Assembly: GCF_001509485.1 (NCBI RefSeq)
Contig: NZ_LLZI01000046.1
Span: 1 to 64,000, forward strand
Direction: 5' to 3'
DNA: 64,000 nucleotides
DNA from: Streptomyces sp. NRRL F-4489
GTDB lineage: Bacteria > Actinomycetota > Actinomycetes > Streptomycetales > Streptomycetaceae
The notes below the pieces were generated by a model. The model was not told where the DNA came from and searched no databases. It saw only the letters and a list, made by a program, of their open reading frames with translations. The translations under genes and the position numbers were made by a program. Positions 24,083 through 32,630 of the stretch are shown one piece after another; positions within the stretch are counted from its first letter, which is position 1, and every line of letters starts with the position of its first letter.

Positions 24083-25282
24083 TCAGACGGCGCGCATACC
24101 GGGGATCTCCGGGTACGGCTGCTCGGCGCCGGGGGACTCCGGGAGCAGATGGGCCAGGCCCTCGGCGCACTCGGCGGCGGTCTCGACCGAACGCGGCAGC
24201 ATCACCTTCTCGTAGGCGCGCACCGCGTCCGCGACGGACTCCTCGCGGACCAGCGCCTGGGCGAGTTCGGCGCCGTCCAGCATGGCGAGGTTGGCGCCGA
24301 CACCGAGCGGCGGCATCAGGTGGGCGGCGTCGCCGAGCAGGGTGCGGCCGGGGGCGTGCTCCCAGGTGTGCGGTACGGGCAGCGCGTACAGCGGGCGGGG
24401 GATGAACTCGGCGTCGCCGCACCGCAGCAGTGCGAGCAGGCTCTCGTCCCAGCCCGCGTAGCGCGCCAGGAGATGGGCGCGGACGGCTTCCGGGTCGGTC
24501 AGGTCGAGGCCGGCGTGCCAGTCCTCGGGGGCCCGGAAGGCGCTGTAGACCCGGATCTGGCCGTTGCTGTTGCGCTGGGCGAACAGCCCCTGGCCGCCGT
24601 CCTTGGCCATCAGGGTGCCGGGGCCCACGAGGGCGGCGAGCTCGGGGTGGCGGCGGTCGCAGTCGCTGACGTACGACTCGATGAAGGCGACGCCGGTGTA
24701 GTCGGGCCGGGCGCCGGAGACCGCGGCCCGGACCCGCGACCAGGCCCCGTCGGCCCCGATGACCAGGTCGTAGTCCTCGGTGGTCCCGTCGGCGAGGGTC
24801 ACCCGGCAGGTGCCGTCGCCGAGCGGGGTGACGGCCTCCACGCCGGCGTTCCAGCGCACGGTGCCCTCGGCGAGGGAGTCCAGCAGCAGGCCGCGGAGCT
24901 GGCCGCGGTCGATCTCCGGCCGGGCCGGCTCGCCCTCCTCGGGCACCAGGTGGCGCAGCATCGCGCCGGTGCGGTCCATCAGCCGGTACTCCTGGCCCTC
25001 GGGCCGGGCCAGGGCGCTGAACTGCTCGAACAGGCCGCAGGCGTGCAGCGCGTCCTGCCCGCTGCCGGGGTGGAGGTCGAGGCTGCCGCCCTGTGTACGG
25101 GCGGTGGGCGAGGACTCGCGCTCCAGGACGGTGACGGGCTGCCCGTGCAGCTGGAGCACGCGGGCGCAGACCAGGCCGCCGAGGCCGCCGCCGGCGATCG
25201 CTATCCGGGGCGGACGGCCGTCCCGGGAGGCGGTCAGGGGCGCGGACCGGTGGGCGGGCGGGTGTGCGGACGTGTTGGACAT
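24083..25282 (-). CDS. FAD-dependent monooxygenase (TetX/PHBH-like)
   Basis: A 399-residue class A flavoprotein monooxygenase. Seen: the FAD-binding GxGxxG in RIAIAGGGLGGLVCARVLQ, the ribose-contact acidic end VLERESS, DLVIGADGAWSRVR (the DG motif), and the second FAD motif LLGDAAHLMPPLGVGANLAM. TQGGSLDLHPGSGQDAL is typical of the TetX branch, whose members hydroxylate tetracyclines or aromatic polyketides. Start ATG 25282 (MSNTSAHPP) is chosen over an upstream hydrophobic run. It is divergent from a TetR regulator with a clear operator between them. The likely role is detoxification or tailoring of an aromatic compound sensed by the regulator. Confidence 0.9.
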   Translation of the reverse strand: MSNTSAHPPAHRSAPLTASRDGRPPRIAIAGGGLGGLVCARVLQLHGQPVTVLERESSPTARTQGGSLDLHPGSGQDALHACGLFEQFSALARPEGQEYRLMDRTGAMLRHLVPEEGEPARPEIDRGQLRGLLLDSLAEGTVRWNAGVEAVTPLGDGTCRVTLADGTTEDYDLVIGADGAWSRVRAAVSGARPDYTGVAFIESYVSDCDRRHPELAALVGPGTLMAKDGGQGLFAQRNSNGQIRVYSAFRAPEDWHAGLDLTDPEAVRAHLLARYAGWDESLLALLRCGDAEFIPRPLYALPVPHTWEHAPGRTLLGDAAHLMPPLGVGANLAMLDGAELAQALVREESVADAVRAYEKVMLPRSVETAAECAEGLAHLLPESPGAEQPYPEIPGMRAV

Positions 25283-25410
25283 GAGGGAACCCCCCGGTTC
25301 GGAGAAAGGGACGTCGAAAACGTGGAAAGGCCGGGCGGTACGGGCGGCGCCGGATCGGCGCGGCCCCGGTGCGGCGGCCCATGGCAAGAAGAGCACAGGG
25401 AGCACCAAAA

Positions 25411-25442
25411 GTGCAACCGCTAAACTTTCGTAGCGGTGCAAC
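25411..25442. promoter_or_regulatory. TetR-type operator
   Basis: CCGCTA (25417-25422) and TAGCGG (25431-25436) form a perfect inverted repeat with an 8-bp spacer, flanked by a direct repeat GTGCAAC (25411 and 25436). It lies between the divergent monooxygenase and TetR genes, where an autoregulated TetR protein would bind. Confidence 0.65.
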
Positions 25443-25467
25443 ATGCTGATCGGTTAAACCGTGCGGC

Positions 25468-25473
25468 TAGGAT
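25468..25473 (+). promoter_or_regulatory. -10 box TAGGAT of the TetR gene, leaderless start
   Basis: TAGGAT ends seven bases before the ATG at 25481. This spacing places the transcription start at or next to the A of the ATG, so the TetR mRNA is probably leaderless. Confidence 0.5.
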
Positions 25474-25480
25474 GGCTCCC

Positions 25481-26092
25481 ATGACCGAGACGATGGGGCG
25501 CCGAGAGCGCAAGAAGGCCCGCACCCGCCAGGCGCTGGCGGACGCGGCCCTGCGGCTCTTCCTGGAGCGCGGCTACGACAGCGTCGGCGTGCGGGAGGTC
25601 GCGGAGGCGGCGGATGTGTCGGTGACCACGCTGTTCAAGCACTTCCCCAGCAAGGAGTCGCTGGTCTTCGACCTCGACGAGGATCTGGAGGCGGGCATGG
25701 TCGCCGCGGTCCGCGACCGGGCGCCCGGCCGCTCCGCCCTGGACGCCCTGTGCGAGCACCTGATGTGCACCCGACTGGACCTGCACAGCGACGAACCGGA
25801 CGTCAAGGACTTCTACGCGATGGTCGAGACGACCCCGGCGCTGCGCGACTACCAGGACCGCATGTGGCTGCGCCACGAGACCGCGCTGGCCGCCGCGCTC
25901 GCCGAGGCCGCCGGGGCGGCCGAGGGCGATCTGCGGTGCGCCGCGCTGGCCCGCTTCGCCCTCCAGGCGCCGCAGTTGGTCCGCGGTACCGACGACCCCG
26001 ACGGCGCCATGCGCGAGATCTTCGATCTGCTGGAACGGGGCTGGGGGAACGGCGGCGGGGAGGCGGACGCGGCGCGGGATCGGCGGGACTGA
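25481..26092 (+). CDS. TetR-family repressor
   Basis: A 203-residue TetR regulator. The N-terminal helix-turn-helix is canonical: RRERKKARTRQALADAALRL, then VREVAEAADVSVTTLFKHFPSKESLV. Residues ~70-190 form the variable ligand-binding domain (DFYAMVETTPALRDYQDRMW). The ATG at 25481 (MTETMGRRERKK) fits the upstream -10 box. Divergent orientation and the operator at 25411 suggest it represses the FAD monooxygenase and itself, and is released by the monooxygenase's substrate. Confidence 0.92.
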   Translation: MTETMGRRERKKARTRQALADAALRLFLERGYDSVGVREVAEAADVSVTTLFKHFPSKESLVFDLDEDLEAGMVAAVRDRAPGRSALDALCEHLMCTRLDLHSDEPDVKDFYAMVETTPALRDYQDRMWLRHETALAAALAEAAGAAEGDLRCAALARFALQAPQLVRGTDDPDGAMREIFDLLERGWGNGGGEADAARDRRD

Positions 26093-26363
26093 GCGGGGCG
26101 GTGGTCGGCGGATGGCGGGCGGCGCCGGGCCGGGCGTGGGCCCGACCGGGCGGTGGTCGGCGCCGGGGCGGGGGTGACCCTGAGACGCGGTGGCGCGGCC
26201 CGTACGGGTCGGCCCCGATCCATCCCTGAGACGGAGCGCCGCGGGAGTCGTCCGCGAGGGTGATGAACGCGCCGTACGGCGGGCGGATGCTGAAAGCGAC
26301 CGTGCGGGGCAGGGCGCGAGGCCCCTCCGCCGCCAACTCGCCCACGACCGAAGGATGATGACG

Positions 26364-26819
26364 ATGAACGCCCGGAGCGCGCGCCCCACCGCGGTTCCCG
26401 CCGAAGCGCTGCGCCACCCGCGCAGCGTGGCCGCCCTGCGCAGCGTCAAGCTGCTCGTCGGCGGCTACCTCGCCCTCAGTGTGCTCACCCTCGCGGTGAT
26501 CTGTCTGCTGCGCGGTGACGCCGCGGCCGTGAACGACGCGGTGTGGGTGCGCGCCGGCATCGTCGTCCTCAGCGCCCTGCTGACCTTCGCTTTCGCGGTC
26601 CGTACGGCCAGGGGCTCGCGAGGCGCCTACCGCCGGCTGCGGATCGTCTCGGCGGTCATGACGGCCGCCATCGCCGTGATCATCGCGCTCCCCGGACCGT
26701 TCCCGCTCTGGCTGAAGATAGAACAGGGCGTCTGCGGGCTCGCACTGCTGGGCGTACTGGCCATCGCCAACGGCAGCCGTCTGCGCGGGATATTCGCCGC
26801 GCAGCGGACGGAAGGGTGA
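26364..26819 (+). CDS. small four-helix membrane protein
   Basis: A 151-residue protein with four predicted membrane helices: LLVGGYLALSVLTLAVICLL, then AGIVVLSALLTFAFAV, SAVMTAAIAVIIAL and IEQGVCGLALLGVLAIAN. There is a short basic N-terminus (SARPTAVPAEALRHPRS). Three closely spaced ATGs exist (26355, 26358, 26364); the third is best placed after AAGG. I recognise no family. About 260 bases separate it from the TetR gene and hold a repeated GGGCGGTGGTCGGCG (near 26096 and 26149) but no gene. Confidence 0.72.
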   Translation: MNARSARPTAVPAEALRHPRSVAALRSVKLLVGGYLALSVLTLAVICLLRGDAAAVNDAVWVRAGIVVLSALLTFAFAVRTARGSRGAYRRLRIVSAVMTAAIAVIIALPGPFPLWLKIEQGVCGLALLGVLAIANGSRLRGIFAAQRTEG

Positions 26820-26890
26820 CGGCAGGGTGACGACAGGACCGCGAATCGGTCCGCCCGTCACCTGCCACGCCTCCTGCCGTCAGGCCCGCC

Positions 26891-27136
26891 TCACCCCGCT
26901 GACCGGTCGAGGGCCGGGTGGGTGCCGTGGTCGGCGCCCGGGGCGGTCGATGCCGGGGCGCTGTGGGCCGGGCGGGGGCCGGGTGGCCGCTGGTCCGGGG
27001 CGCCGTGGAGGTGGGTGCCGATCCAGTAGCCGGTCAGCAGACCGGCGATGCCGAAGAACTTGTGCCGGTTGGCCTTCCACCAGCCGGGCGGTGCCGGTTC
27101 GGTGACGACGCCTAACACGGTCGGGGTGGCCTTCAT
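26891..27136 (-). CDS. small hypothetical protein, 81 residues
   Basis: A ribosome-binding site GAGGAG sits 9 bases before ATG 27136 (MKATPTVLGVV). The protein has a basic stretch WWKANRHKFFG followed by a single short hydrophobic segment (IAGLLTGYWIGTHL) and a Pro/Ala/His-rich, probably disordered C-terminus. This could be a small membrane-anchored protein. No family is recognised, but codon usage and the ribosome-binding site support it being real. Confidence 0.5.
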   Translation of the reverse strand: MKATPTVLGVVTEPAPPGWWKANRHKFFGIAGLLTGYWIGTHLHGAPDQRPPGPRPAHSAPASTAPGADHGTHPALDRSAG

Positions 27137-27429
27137 CGAGGTCATCTCCTCTCGGTCGGGGCGGATGCCGGGCCCGCGCACGGCAAGGAAGGGGACGTGG
27201 GCAGGCGGGGGCGAAGATGCCGGGCGAGCGGCGAGGCAGATGGGGGGTGGGTTGATGCGATAACGGCACCGGGGCCGGTGGTCCTGATGCCCAATGTGCC
27301 GGTGCGGCACGGCCGAAGACAACAGAATTACGCCCGGCGGGAGCGGACGCCCTGGAGGACGGCCGTGACCCCCGCAGGTCCCGCTGAACGCACCGCGACC
27401 CGGCGTGTGGTGCCCGGGGCGGGCGGCTC

Positions 27430-27837
27430 GTATGCGGCCGGCGGGACGAAACCCCGCCGTTCCAGCGGCGGCTCCGGCCTCGCCGGCAACGGCGAGATCT
27501 GCTCGTCCGGCTACGCGGTGCGCGAGAGCGGCGGCACGGTGTTCGTGACCACCGCCGGGCACTGCTGGGAGAACGGCGCCACCGTCGAGACCGCAGGCCG
27601 CCGGTTCACGTACGGGAAGGTCTCCGATCGGCGCCTGCCCGGCCCCACGTCTACCGTAGTTCCCTGGGCCAGTGCGGGGACTCGGGCGGGCCCTTCTACG
27701 CCGGGGACGCCAAGGGCGCCCACATCCGAGGCAACGTCATCGCGCACGGCGGCGGCAACGGCTTCGCCCAGCCGTGGACTGAGGTGGCCTCCCCCCTCAA
27801 GGCCGCCATCGTCACGAGCGGGATCGCGGCGCGCTGA
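27430..27837 (+). pseudogene. serine protease (S1, trypsin-like) remnant
   Basis: Two pieces of a chymotrypsin-fold protease lie in different frames. The first (27490-27640) reads GEICSSGYAVRES, then VFVTTAGHCWENGA with the catalytic His, and YGKVSDRRLPG. The second (27655-27837), in another frame, reads HVYRSSLGQCGDSGGPFYAG with the catalytic Ser, and ends in KAAIVTSGIAAR and a TGA. Only about 40 codons separate His and Ser instead of more than 100, so the Asp-bearing middle is deleted as well as frame-shifted. No signal peptide or good start is present. It resembles Streptomyces secreted proteases with the CSSGY-TAGHC-GDSGGP pattern. Confidence 0.8.
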
Positions 27838-27919
27838 GCCCGCCGGAGCGCCGCCGGGGCCCGTCGCCGGGGCCCGCCGGCGCGACCGTAAGCCCACCGC
27901 CCCGGCGCCGGCCGCCCGA

Positions 27920-29116
27920 TCAGGCCGACATGAGGCGTTGGGTCTTTATCGACTGGAGGAGACCGATGGCGGCCCAGCCGGCGAACATCGACGAGCCGCC
28001 GTAGCTGACGAACGGGAGCGGCAGCCCGGTGACCGGCATGATGCCGAGGTTCATGCCGATGTTCTCGAACGCCTGGAAGGCCAGCCAGCCGACGATCCCG
28101 GCCGCGACGACCGTGCCGTACAGATCGGGGCACTGCCGCGCGATCCGGCAGGCCCGCCAGAGCACCACCCCGATGAGGACGATGATCAGGCCCGCGCCGA
28201 GGAAGCCCAACTCCTCGCCGGCGACCGAGAAGACGAAGTCGGTCTGCTGCTCGGGCACGAACTGCCCGTTGGTCTGGGCGCCGTGGAAGAGCCCGGAGCC
28301 GGTCAGGCCGCCGGCGCCGATGGCGATCCGGGCCTGGCTGGTGTTGTAGCCGACGCCCGACGGATCGAGCTGCGGGTCGGCGAACGCCGCGAACCGGTTG
28401 ATCTGGTACTGGTCCAGCAGATGGAACTGCCAGACCGCCAGGCAGCCGGCCAGCCCGGTCCCCAGCAGCCCCAGGATCCACCGCTTCGGCGCCCCCGCCG
28501 CGGCCAGCATGCACAGCACGATCGCCGCGATGCCCATGACCTGCCCCAGATCCGGCGTCAGCAGGATCAGTACGGCCGGCACACCGCCCAGGGCCAGTGC
28601 CCGGACGATGCCGCGCCGGTCCGGCGCGGTCAGATCACCGGCGTCCACCCGGGCGGTGAGCGCCACCGCCAGGGCGACCACGATCGCGATCTTGACGAAC
28701 TCGGCGGGCTGCACCGACATCCCGCCGCCGATCAGGATCCACCGGCGGGAGCCGTTGATGGTCGCGCCGACCGGCGTCAGCACCAGCGCCACCAGCAGCA
28801 CCGTCACCGCGTACAGCACGGCGGCGGTGTCGCGCAGGCGCCGGTGCCCGTACCAGAGGGTCAGCGCGCCCAGGGCCAGGCCGATGCCGGTGTTGAGCAC
28901 ATGCCGGACCACGAAGAAGTACGGGTCGCCCTGGTTGAGTTGCATCCGGCCGCGGGTCGCGGAGAAGACCAGCAGCGCGCCGATCCCGGAGAGCGCGAAC
29001 GCGGCGCCGAACAGTATCCAGTCGAGCCGCCGGACCAGCGACCCGCGCCCGAGCATCCTGCCCCAGGCCGATTTGGCGCGCGTGGTCCCGCGCACGGGAA
29101 AGCTGACCGCGGTCAT
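27920..29116 (-). CDS. rodA: RodA/FtsW-family SEDS protein
   Basis: A 398-residue polytopic membrane protein with about ten hydrophobic helices. SEDS signatures are seen: GATINGSRRWILIGGG, then QPAEFVKIAIVVALA, LLTPDLGQVMGI, and GGLTGSGLFHGAQTNGQFVPEQQTDF, FSVAGEELGFLGA, and the C-terminal PLPFVSYGGSSM. SEDS proteins polymerise peptidoglycan glycan strands with a partner class B PBP. None is next to it, so this is probably an accessory copy rather than the main divisome gene. ATG 29116 (MTAVSFPVRG) follows AGGAGG. The gene stands alone between the protease remnant and the methyltransferase. Confidence 0.92.
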   Translation of the reverse strand: MTAVSFPVRGTTRAKSAWGRMLGRGSLVRRLDWILFGAAFALSGIGALLVFSATRGRMQLNQGDPYFFVVRHVLNTGIGLALGALTLWYGHRRLRDTAAVLYAVTVLLVALVLTPVGATINGSRRWILIGGGMSVQPAEFVKIAIVVALAVALTARVDAGDLTAPDRRGIVRALALGGVPAVLILLTPDLGQVMGIAAIVLCMLAAAGAPKRWILGLLGTGLAGCLAVWQFHLLDQYQINRFAAFADPQLDPSGVGYNTSQARIAIGAGGLTGSGLFHGAQTNGQFVPEQQTDFVFSVAGEELGFLGAGLIIVLIGVVLWRACRIARQCPDLYGTVVAAGIVGWLAFQAFENIGMNLGIMPVTGLPLPFVSYGGSSMFAGWAAIGLLQSIKTQRLMSA

Positions 29117-29296
29117 CCTGGCCTCCTGTACGGACCGACCCATGGAGTCGACGACAGCCCGACAGTACCCCCAAGACTTGCGCAACTACTAAAGCGTGGG
29201 GTGGTGTCGGGTCGGTGCGGCGCCCGGTGCGGTCGGCGGATGGCCGGTCCGACGAGGGCTGGCTACGCGCCACGGCTCCCGCCGTCCCGCCGGCGG

Positions 29297-30109
29297 CTAC
29301 GCCCCGCCTCCGCCCGTCCCGCCGGGCCGCCGGAACAGCGCCGTCCACAGGAACCGTTCGCCGAACCGCCCGGACTCCGGGGGCTCGTCGCGCATCCGGC
29401 GCAGCTCCACCTCGGTCAGCCCGGCGAAGATCCCGCGCAGCGCCTCCGGGGTGTACGCCAGACCGCCCTCCAGCCGGGACCGGCGGTAGAACGCGGCGTC
29501 GGGCAGCTCGGACCCCATCTCCCCGGCCGCGAAACAGGTCAGCCCGAAGTGGCCGCCGGGGGCCAGCACCCGGTCGAGCAGGGCGAGATAGCTGATCCGG
29601 CGGTGCGGCGGCAGATGGTGGAAGCACCCGGAGTCGTAGACCAGGTCGTACGGGCCGGCCAGCGGGCCGTCCGGGGCGGTGAGGGCGAAGGCGTCCCCGT
29701 GGTGGAAGCGGACCGCCGCGCCGGCCGCGCGGGCCCGGTCCCCGGCCCAGGCGAGGGCGGCCGGCGAGAGGTCGACGGCGTCCACCGCGAAGCCCAGCCC
29801 GGCCAGGTGCAGGGCGTTGCGGCCCGGACCGCAGCCCAGGTCCAGCGCCCGGCCGGGCGGGACCAGACCGCGCGCCACGTAGGAGACGAGGTTCTCGTCC
29901 GGTTCGGCGACGAAGAACGGCACCGGCCGGTCGCGGTCGCCGTAGAAGCCGTCCCACCAGTCGGCCGCCCCCGCCGTCCAGCGGTCCGCGTCCGGCGCGA
30001 ACAGGCCGTCCAGCAGCCGGAGTACGTCCTCCACCGTGCGGATGTCCCGCTCCACCCGCACCTCGCCGCCGGTCCGTTCCGGCTCCGTCTCCCCGTCCGT
30101 CGCGCGCAT
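29297..30109 (-). CDS. class I SAM-dependent methyltransferase
   Basis: A 270-residue soluble methyltransferase. Motif I is ALDLGCGPGRNALHLAGLG, followed by the acidic strand end VDAVDLSPAALAWA, HHGDAFAL, and YDLVYDSGCFHHLPPHRR, then LLDRVLAPGGHFGL. The DSGCFHHLPP sequence matches the TehB-like/small-molecule methyltransferase group. The N-terminal ~60 residues (VEDVLRLLDGLFAP, WWDGFYGDR) probably form the substrate lid. The acceptor is unknown. There is no obvious operon partner; the next gene upstream starts 300 bases away. Confidence 0.87.
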   Translation of the reverse strand: MRATDGETEPERTGGEVRVERDIRTVEDVLRLLDGLFAPDADRWTAGAADWWDGFYGDRDRPVPFFVAEPDENLVSYVARGLVPPGRALDLGCGPGRNALHLAGLGFAVDAVDLSPAALAWAGDRARAAGAAVRFHHGDAFALTAPDGPLAGPYDLVYDSGCFHHLPPHRRISYLALLDRVLAPGGHFGLTCFAAGEMGSELPDAAFYRRSRLEGGLAYTPEALRGIFAGLTEVELRRMRDEPPESGRFGERFLWTALFRRPGGTGGGGA

Positions 30110-30437
30110 ACCGCCCCCTGGTCCCGTCGTCCGGCGCAGATGTCCCTGCCGGTGTCCGTGTCCGATGTCCCTGCGAGGGTAGGGTGGAAGGGTACATTTG
30201 CCCAGGTCAGCGACGTGGGGCGGAAGCGCTCACCGGCCGTCTGGCGCCCTGCGGGGTGACGGGTGACCGGATCCCCTCGGGGTGCCACCGTAACCCCGGC
30301 GCACGCCCCGTCCGGCCCCTGCACGGGGGCGATTCCGGCCGCGCCAGGCCCGGTTTCCGTACGGATACGGCGGGCGTTCCCCCGGTACCACGGCCGCTCC
30401 CCACGTACGTCGGCCGCCGCCCCCGCCCGGCCCCCGC
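30110..30437. other. intergenic region, no gene seen
   Basis: About 330 bases with the promoter of the leftward methyltransferase at one end and the 3' end of the permease at the other. The 11-mer GATGTCCCTGC occurs twice (30138 and 30163, approximately). I see no credible coding frame. Confidence 0.5.
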
Positions 30438-32087
30438 TCACCCCCCGGGCACCACCTCCACCGACCCGATGTACTCCTGGGTCTCCGCGGCCGGCAGCCG
30501 TACCGCCTGCGCCCAGAAGTAGATGGCGAGGCTGAAGACCGCGATCAGCGCCATGTCCCACCACAGCGGAAGCGCGTCCGTCGCCCCGCAGGACGCCCGG
30601 GATGCCGGGCCGGTGCTGCAGAAGCCGCCCTGCCAGGAGATCACGCCCATGCCGAGCAGATACACCGGCAGCCACTGCGCGCTCCGCCAGTCCGGGTGCG
30701 GCACCTTGGGGTTGAGCCGGAACAGCGCCGAGGCGCCGAGCAGCAGATAGCCGAGGACGATCGCCACGCCCAGCCGCCACAGCGTGTCCCAGCCCGCCCA
30801 GTAGATGATGAGGTTGGCGACGATGAAGGCCACCGGCGCCCAGAACAGCCCGCCGGGCAGCCGGTACGGGCGCGGCCGGTGCGGATCCTGCTTCCGCAGG
30901 CACCCGAACGCGAGCGGGGCGCCCGCGTACATCAGCACACTCGCCGAGGTCACGAACCCGACCAGCTTCTGCCAGGTGGGGAACGGCAGGAAGACGACCA
31001 GCCCGATGACGAACGCGGTCAGCAACCCCAGCCACGGCACCCCGCGCCCGGTGGTGCGCTCGAACGCGGCCGGCACATAGCCGTTCCGCGACAGCCCGTA
31101 GGACACCCGGGAGGTGGCGGTCACGTAGATCAGGCCCGTCCCGGACGGCGAGATCACCGCGTCGATGTAGAGCAGGGTCGCCAGCCAGCCGAGCCCGATG
31201 GTGCCGGCCAGGCCGGCGAACGGGCCCGCCTTGCCGCTGAACGAGAGGTCCGCCCAGCCGCCGTGCGCGAACGCACTGTGCGGCAGCGCCCCGATGAACA
31301 CCACCTGGAGCGCCACGTACACCAGCACCCCGATGAGGATCGACCCGATGACCGCCCGGGGGATGTCCCGCGCCGGATCGCGGCTCTCGCCCGCCAGCTG
31401 GTCCGCCTGCTCGAAGCCGAGCAGCGCGAAGATGATGCCGCTGGTGCTGATCGCGGAGAGCACGCCCTTGGCGCCGAACGGCGCGAAGCCCTGGTGGCCG
31501 AAGTTGCCGGGATGGAAGACGGCGGCGCCCATCACCACGATGGTCAGGACCGGGACGGCCACCTTCCACCAGGTCGCCACGCTGTTGGTGTGGGCCAGCC
31601 ATTTGATGCCGAAGGAGTTCACCACCACGAAGAACGCCATGAAGGCGACCGCGAGGCCGTAGCCGGCCGGGGTGAGGTGGTTCTTGCCGGTCTGCACCCA
31701 GGGGGCGTGCACGCTCAGGTAGTTGAGGGACGCCATCACCTCGATCGGCGCCACGGTCACCGCCTGGAGCCAGGAGAACCAGCCGAACGACGCGCCGGCC
31801 GCGCTGCCGAACGCGTAGTGCGGGAAGCGCGCGGTCCCGCCCGCGACCGGGTACATCGCACCCAGCTCGGCGTGCACGAACGCCAGGATGACGATCGCCA
31901 CCGCGCCGATGCCCCAGGAGACCAGCGCCGCCGTACCGGCCGCCTGGGCCGCGAACAGCGCGCCGAACAGCCATCCGGAACCGATGATGGACCCCTCGGA
32001 GGTCCAGATCAGGCCCACCAGCCCGATGTCCCGTTTGAGGCCGGGGTTCCTGGGCGCTGCCGGGGCGGGCGGTCGGTGCATCTCCAT
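30438..32087 (-). CDS. APC-family amino acid permease
   Basis: A 549-residue transporter with about twelve membrane helices. The APC hallmark is at the first helix: GLVGLIWTSEGSIIGSGWLF, with the substrate-binding GSG break. Also seen are the consensus amphipathic loop YGLSRNGYVPAAFERTTGRG and FALLGFEQADQLAGES in helix 6. Such proteins import amino acids by proton symport or exchange amino acids; the substrate cannot be told. The periplasmic C-terminal segment FCSTGPASRASCGAT carries a Cys pair. ATG 32087 is used, with a second ATG two codons on. No partner gene is adjacent. Confidence 0.9.
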   Translation of the reverse strand: MEMHRPPAPAAPRNPGLKRDIGLVGLIWTSEGSIIGSGWLFGALFAAQAAGTAALVSWGIGAVAIVILAFVHAELGAMYPVAGGTARFPHYAFGSAAGASFGWFSWLQAVTVAPIEVMASLNYLSVHAPWVQTGKNHLTPAGYGLAVAFMAFFVVVNSFGIKWLAHTNSVATWWKVAVPVLTIVVMGAAVFHPGNFGHQGFAPFGAKGVLSAISTSGIIFALLGFEQADQLAGESRDPARDIPRAVIGSILIGVLVYVALQVVFIGALPHSAFAHGGWADLSFSGKAGPFAGLAGTIGLGWLATLLYIDAVISPSGTGLIYVTATSRVSYGLSRNGYVPAAFERTTGRGVPWLGLLTAFVIGLVVFLPFPTWQKLVGFVTSASVLMYAGAPLAFGCLRKQDPHRPRPYRLPGGLFWAPVAFIVANLIIYWAGWDTLWRLGVAIVLGYLLLGASALFRLNPKVPHPDWRSAQWLPVYLLGMGVISWQGGFCSTGPASRASCGATDALPLWWDMALIAVFSLAIYFWAQAVRLPAAETQEYIGSVEVVPGG

Positions 32088-32247
32088 GGGGCGGGCCCTC
32101 GTTCGTCCGGAGGAGGGGCGGGGCGCGCGCCGTAGCCGGGAAGGGCTCCGGCGGTGCGCCCCTTTTGTCCCGACACTCTAGGAAGCGGGGGAGGCGGGAG
32201 TGGGGGCGCCGCGCCGGGCCGCCCGCCCTGGGGCGCGGCCGGCCCGG

Positions 32248-32502
32248 TCACCGCGGACGCGACCGCGGATCCGGGCCGGGGAGGCCCGCGGGACGCGGGG
32301 CCGGGACCGTCGCCGGGGTGGCCACCGGGCGGAGGGTGTCCGCGCCGGACGGGGCGACCTCCACCCCGGACTCGTCCAGCCCCGCCGCCCAGGCGATCCC
32401 GGCGACGCTGAGCACGAGCGCCAGGCACAGGCCGATGGCTCCGTAGGGGATGCCGTGAGGCCGCCGCTGCCGTCGCTCGGTCGCGCTGTCGCTCTCCCGC
32501 AT
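32248..32502 (-). CDS. small single-helix membrane protein
   Basis: An 84-residue protein (MRESDSATERRQRR). It has a basic N-terminus, one membrane helix (AIGLCLALVLSVAGIAWAAG) and an outward-facing Pro-rich tail. A GGGGGGCGGGAC stretch precedes the ATG. The topology suggests a small anchored surface protein. No family is recognised. Confidence 0.6.
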   Translation of the reverse strand: MRESDSATERRQRRPHGIPYGAIGLCLALVLSVAGIAWAAGLDESGVEVAPSGADTLRPVATPATVPAPRPAGLPGPDPRSRPR

Positions 32503-32630
32503 GTCCCGCCCCCCGTGGCCTTCCAACGCCTGGCGTGCGCCCCATATTCCCTTGTCGGAGCGGGAGTTGGCCATCACCCGTCGGGGTAGGGCGGCGGCCC
32601 GGGCCGGGCGGCGCGTGCCCCCGGAGGCGG

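Noticed and set aside
27840..30259. + strand frame continuing from the protease remnant
   Set aside because: It is antisense to the rodA and methyltransferase genes; only the short protease fragments are meaningful.
29539..31974. 811-codon open frame on the - strand
   Set aside because: It spans two genes in another frame and shows no recognisable domain.
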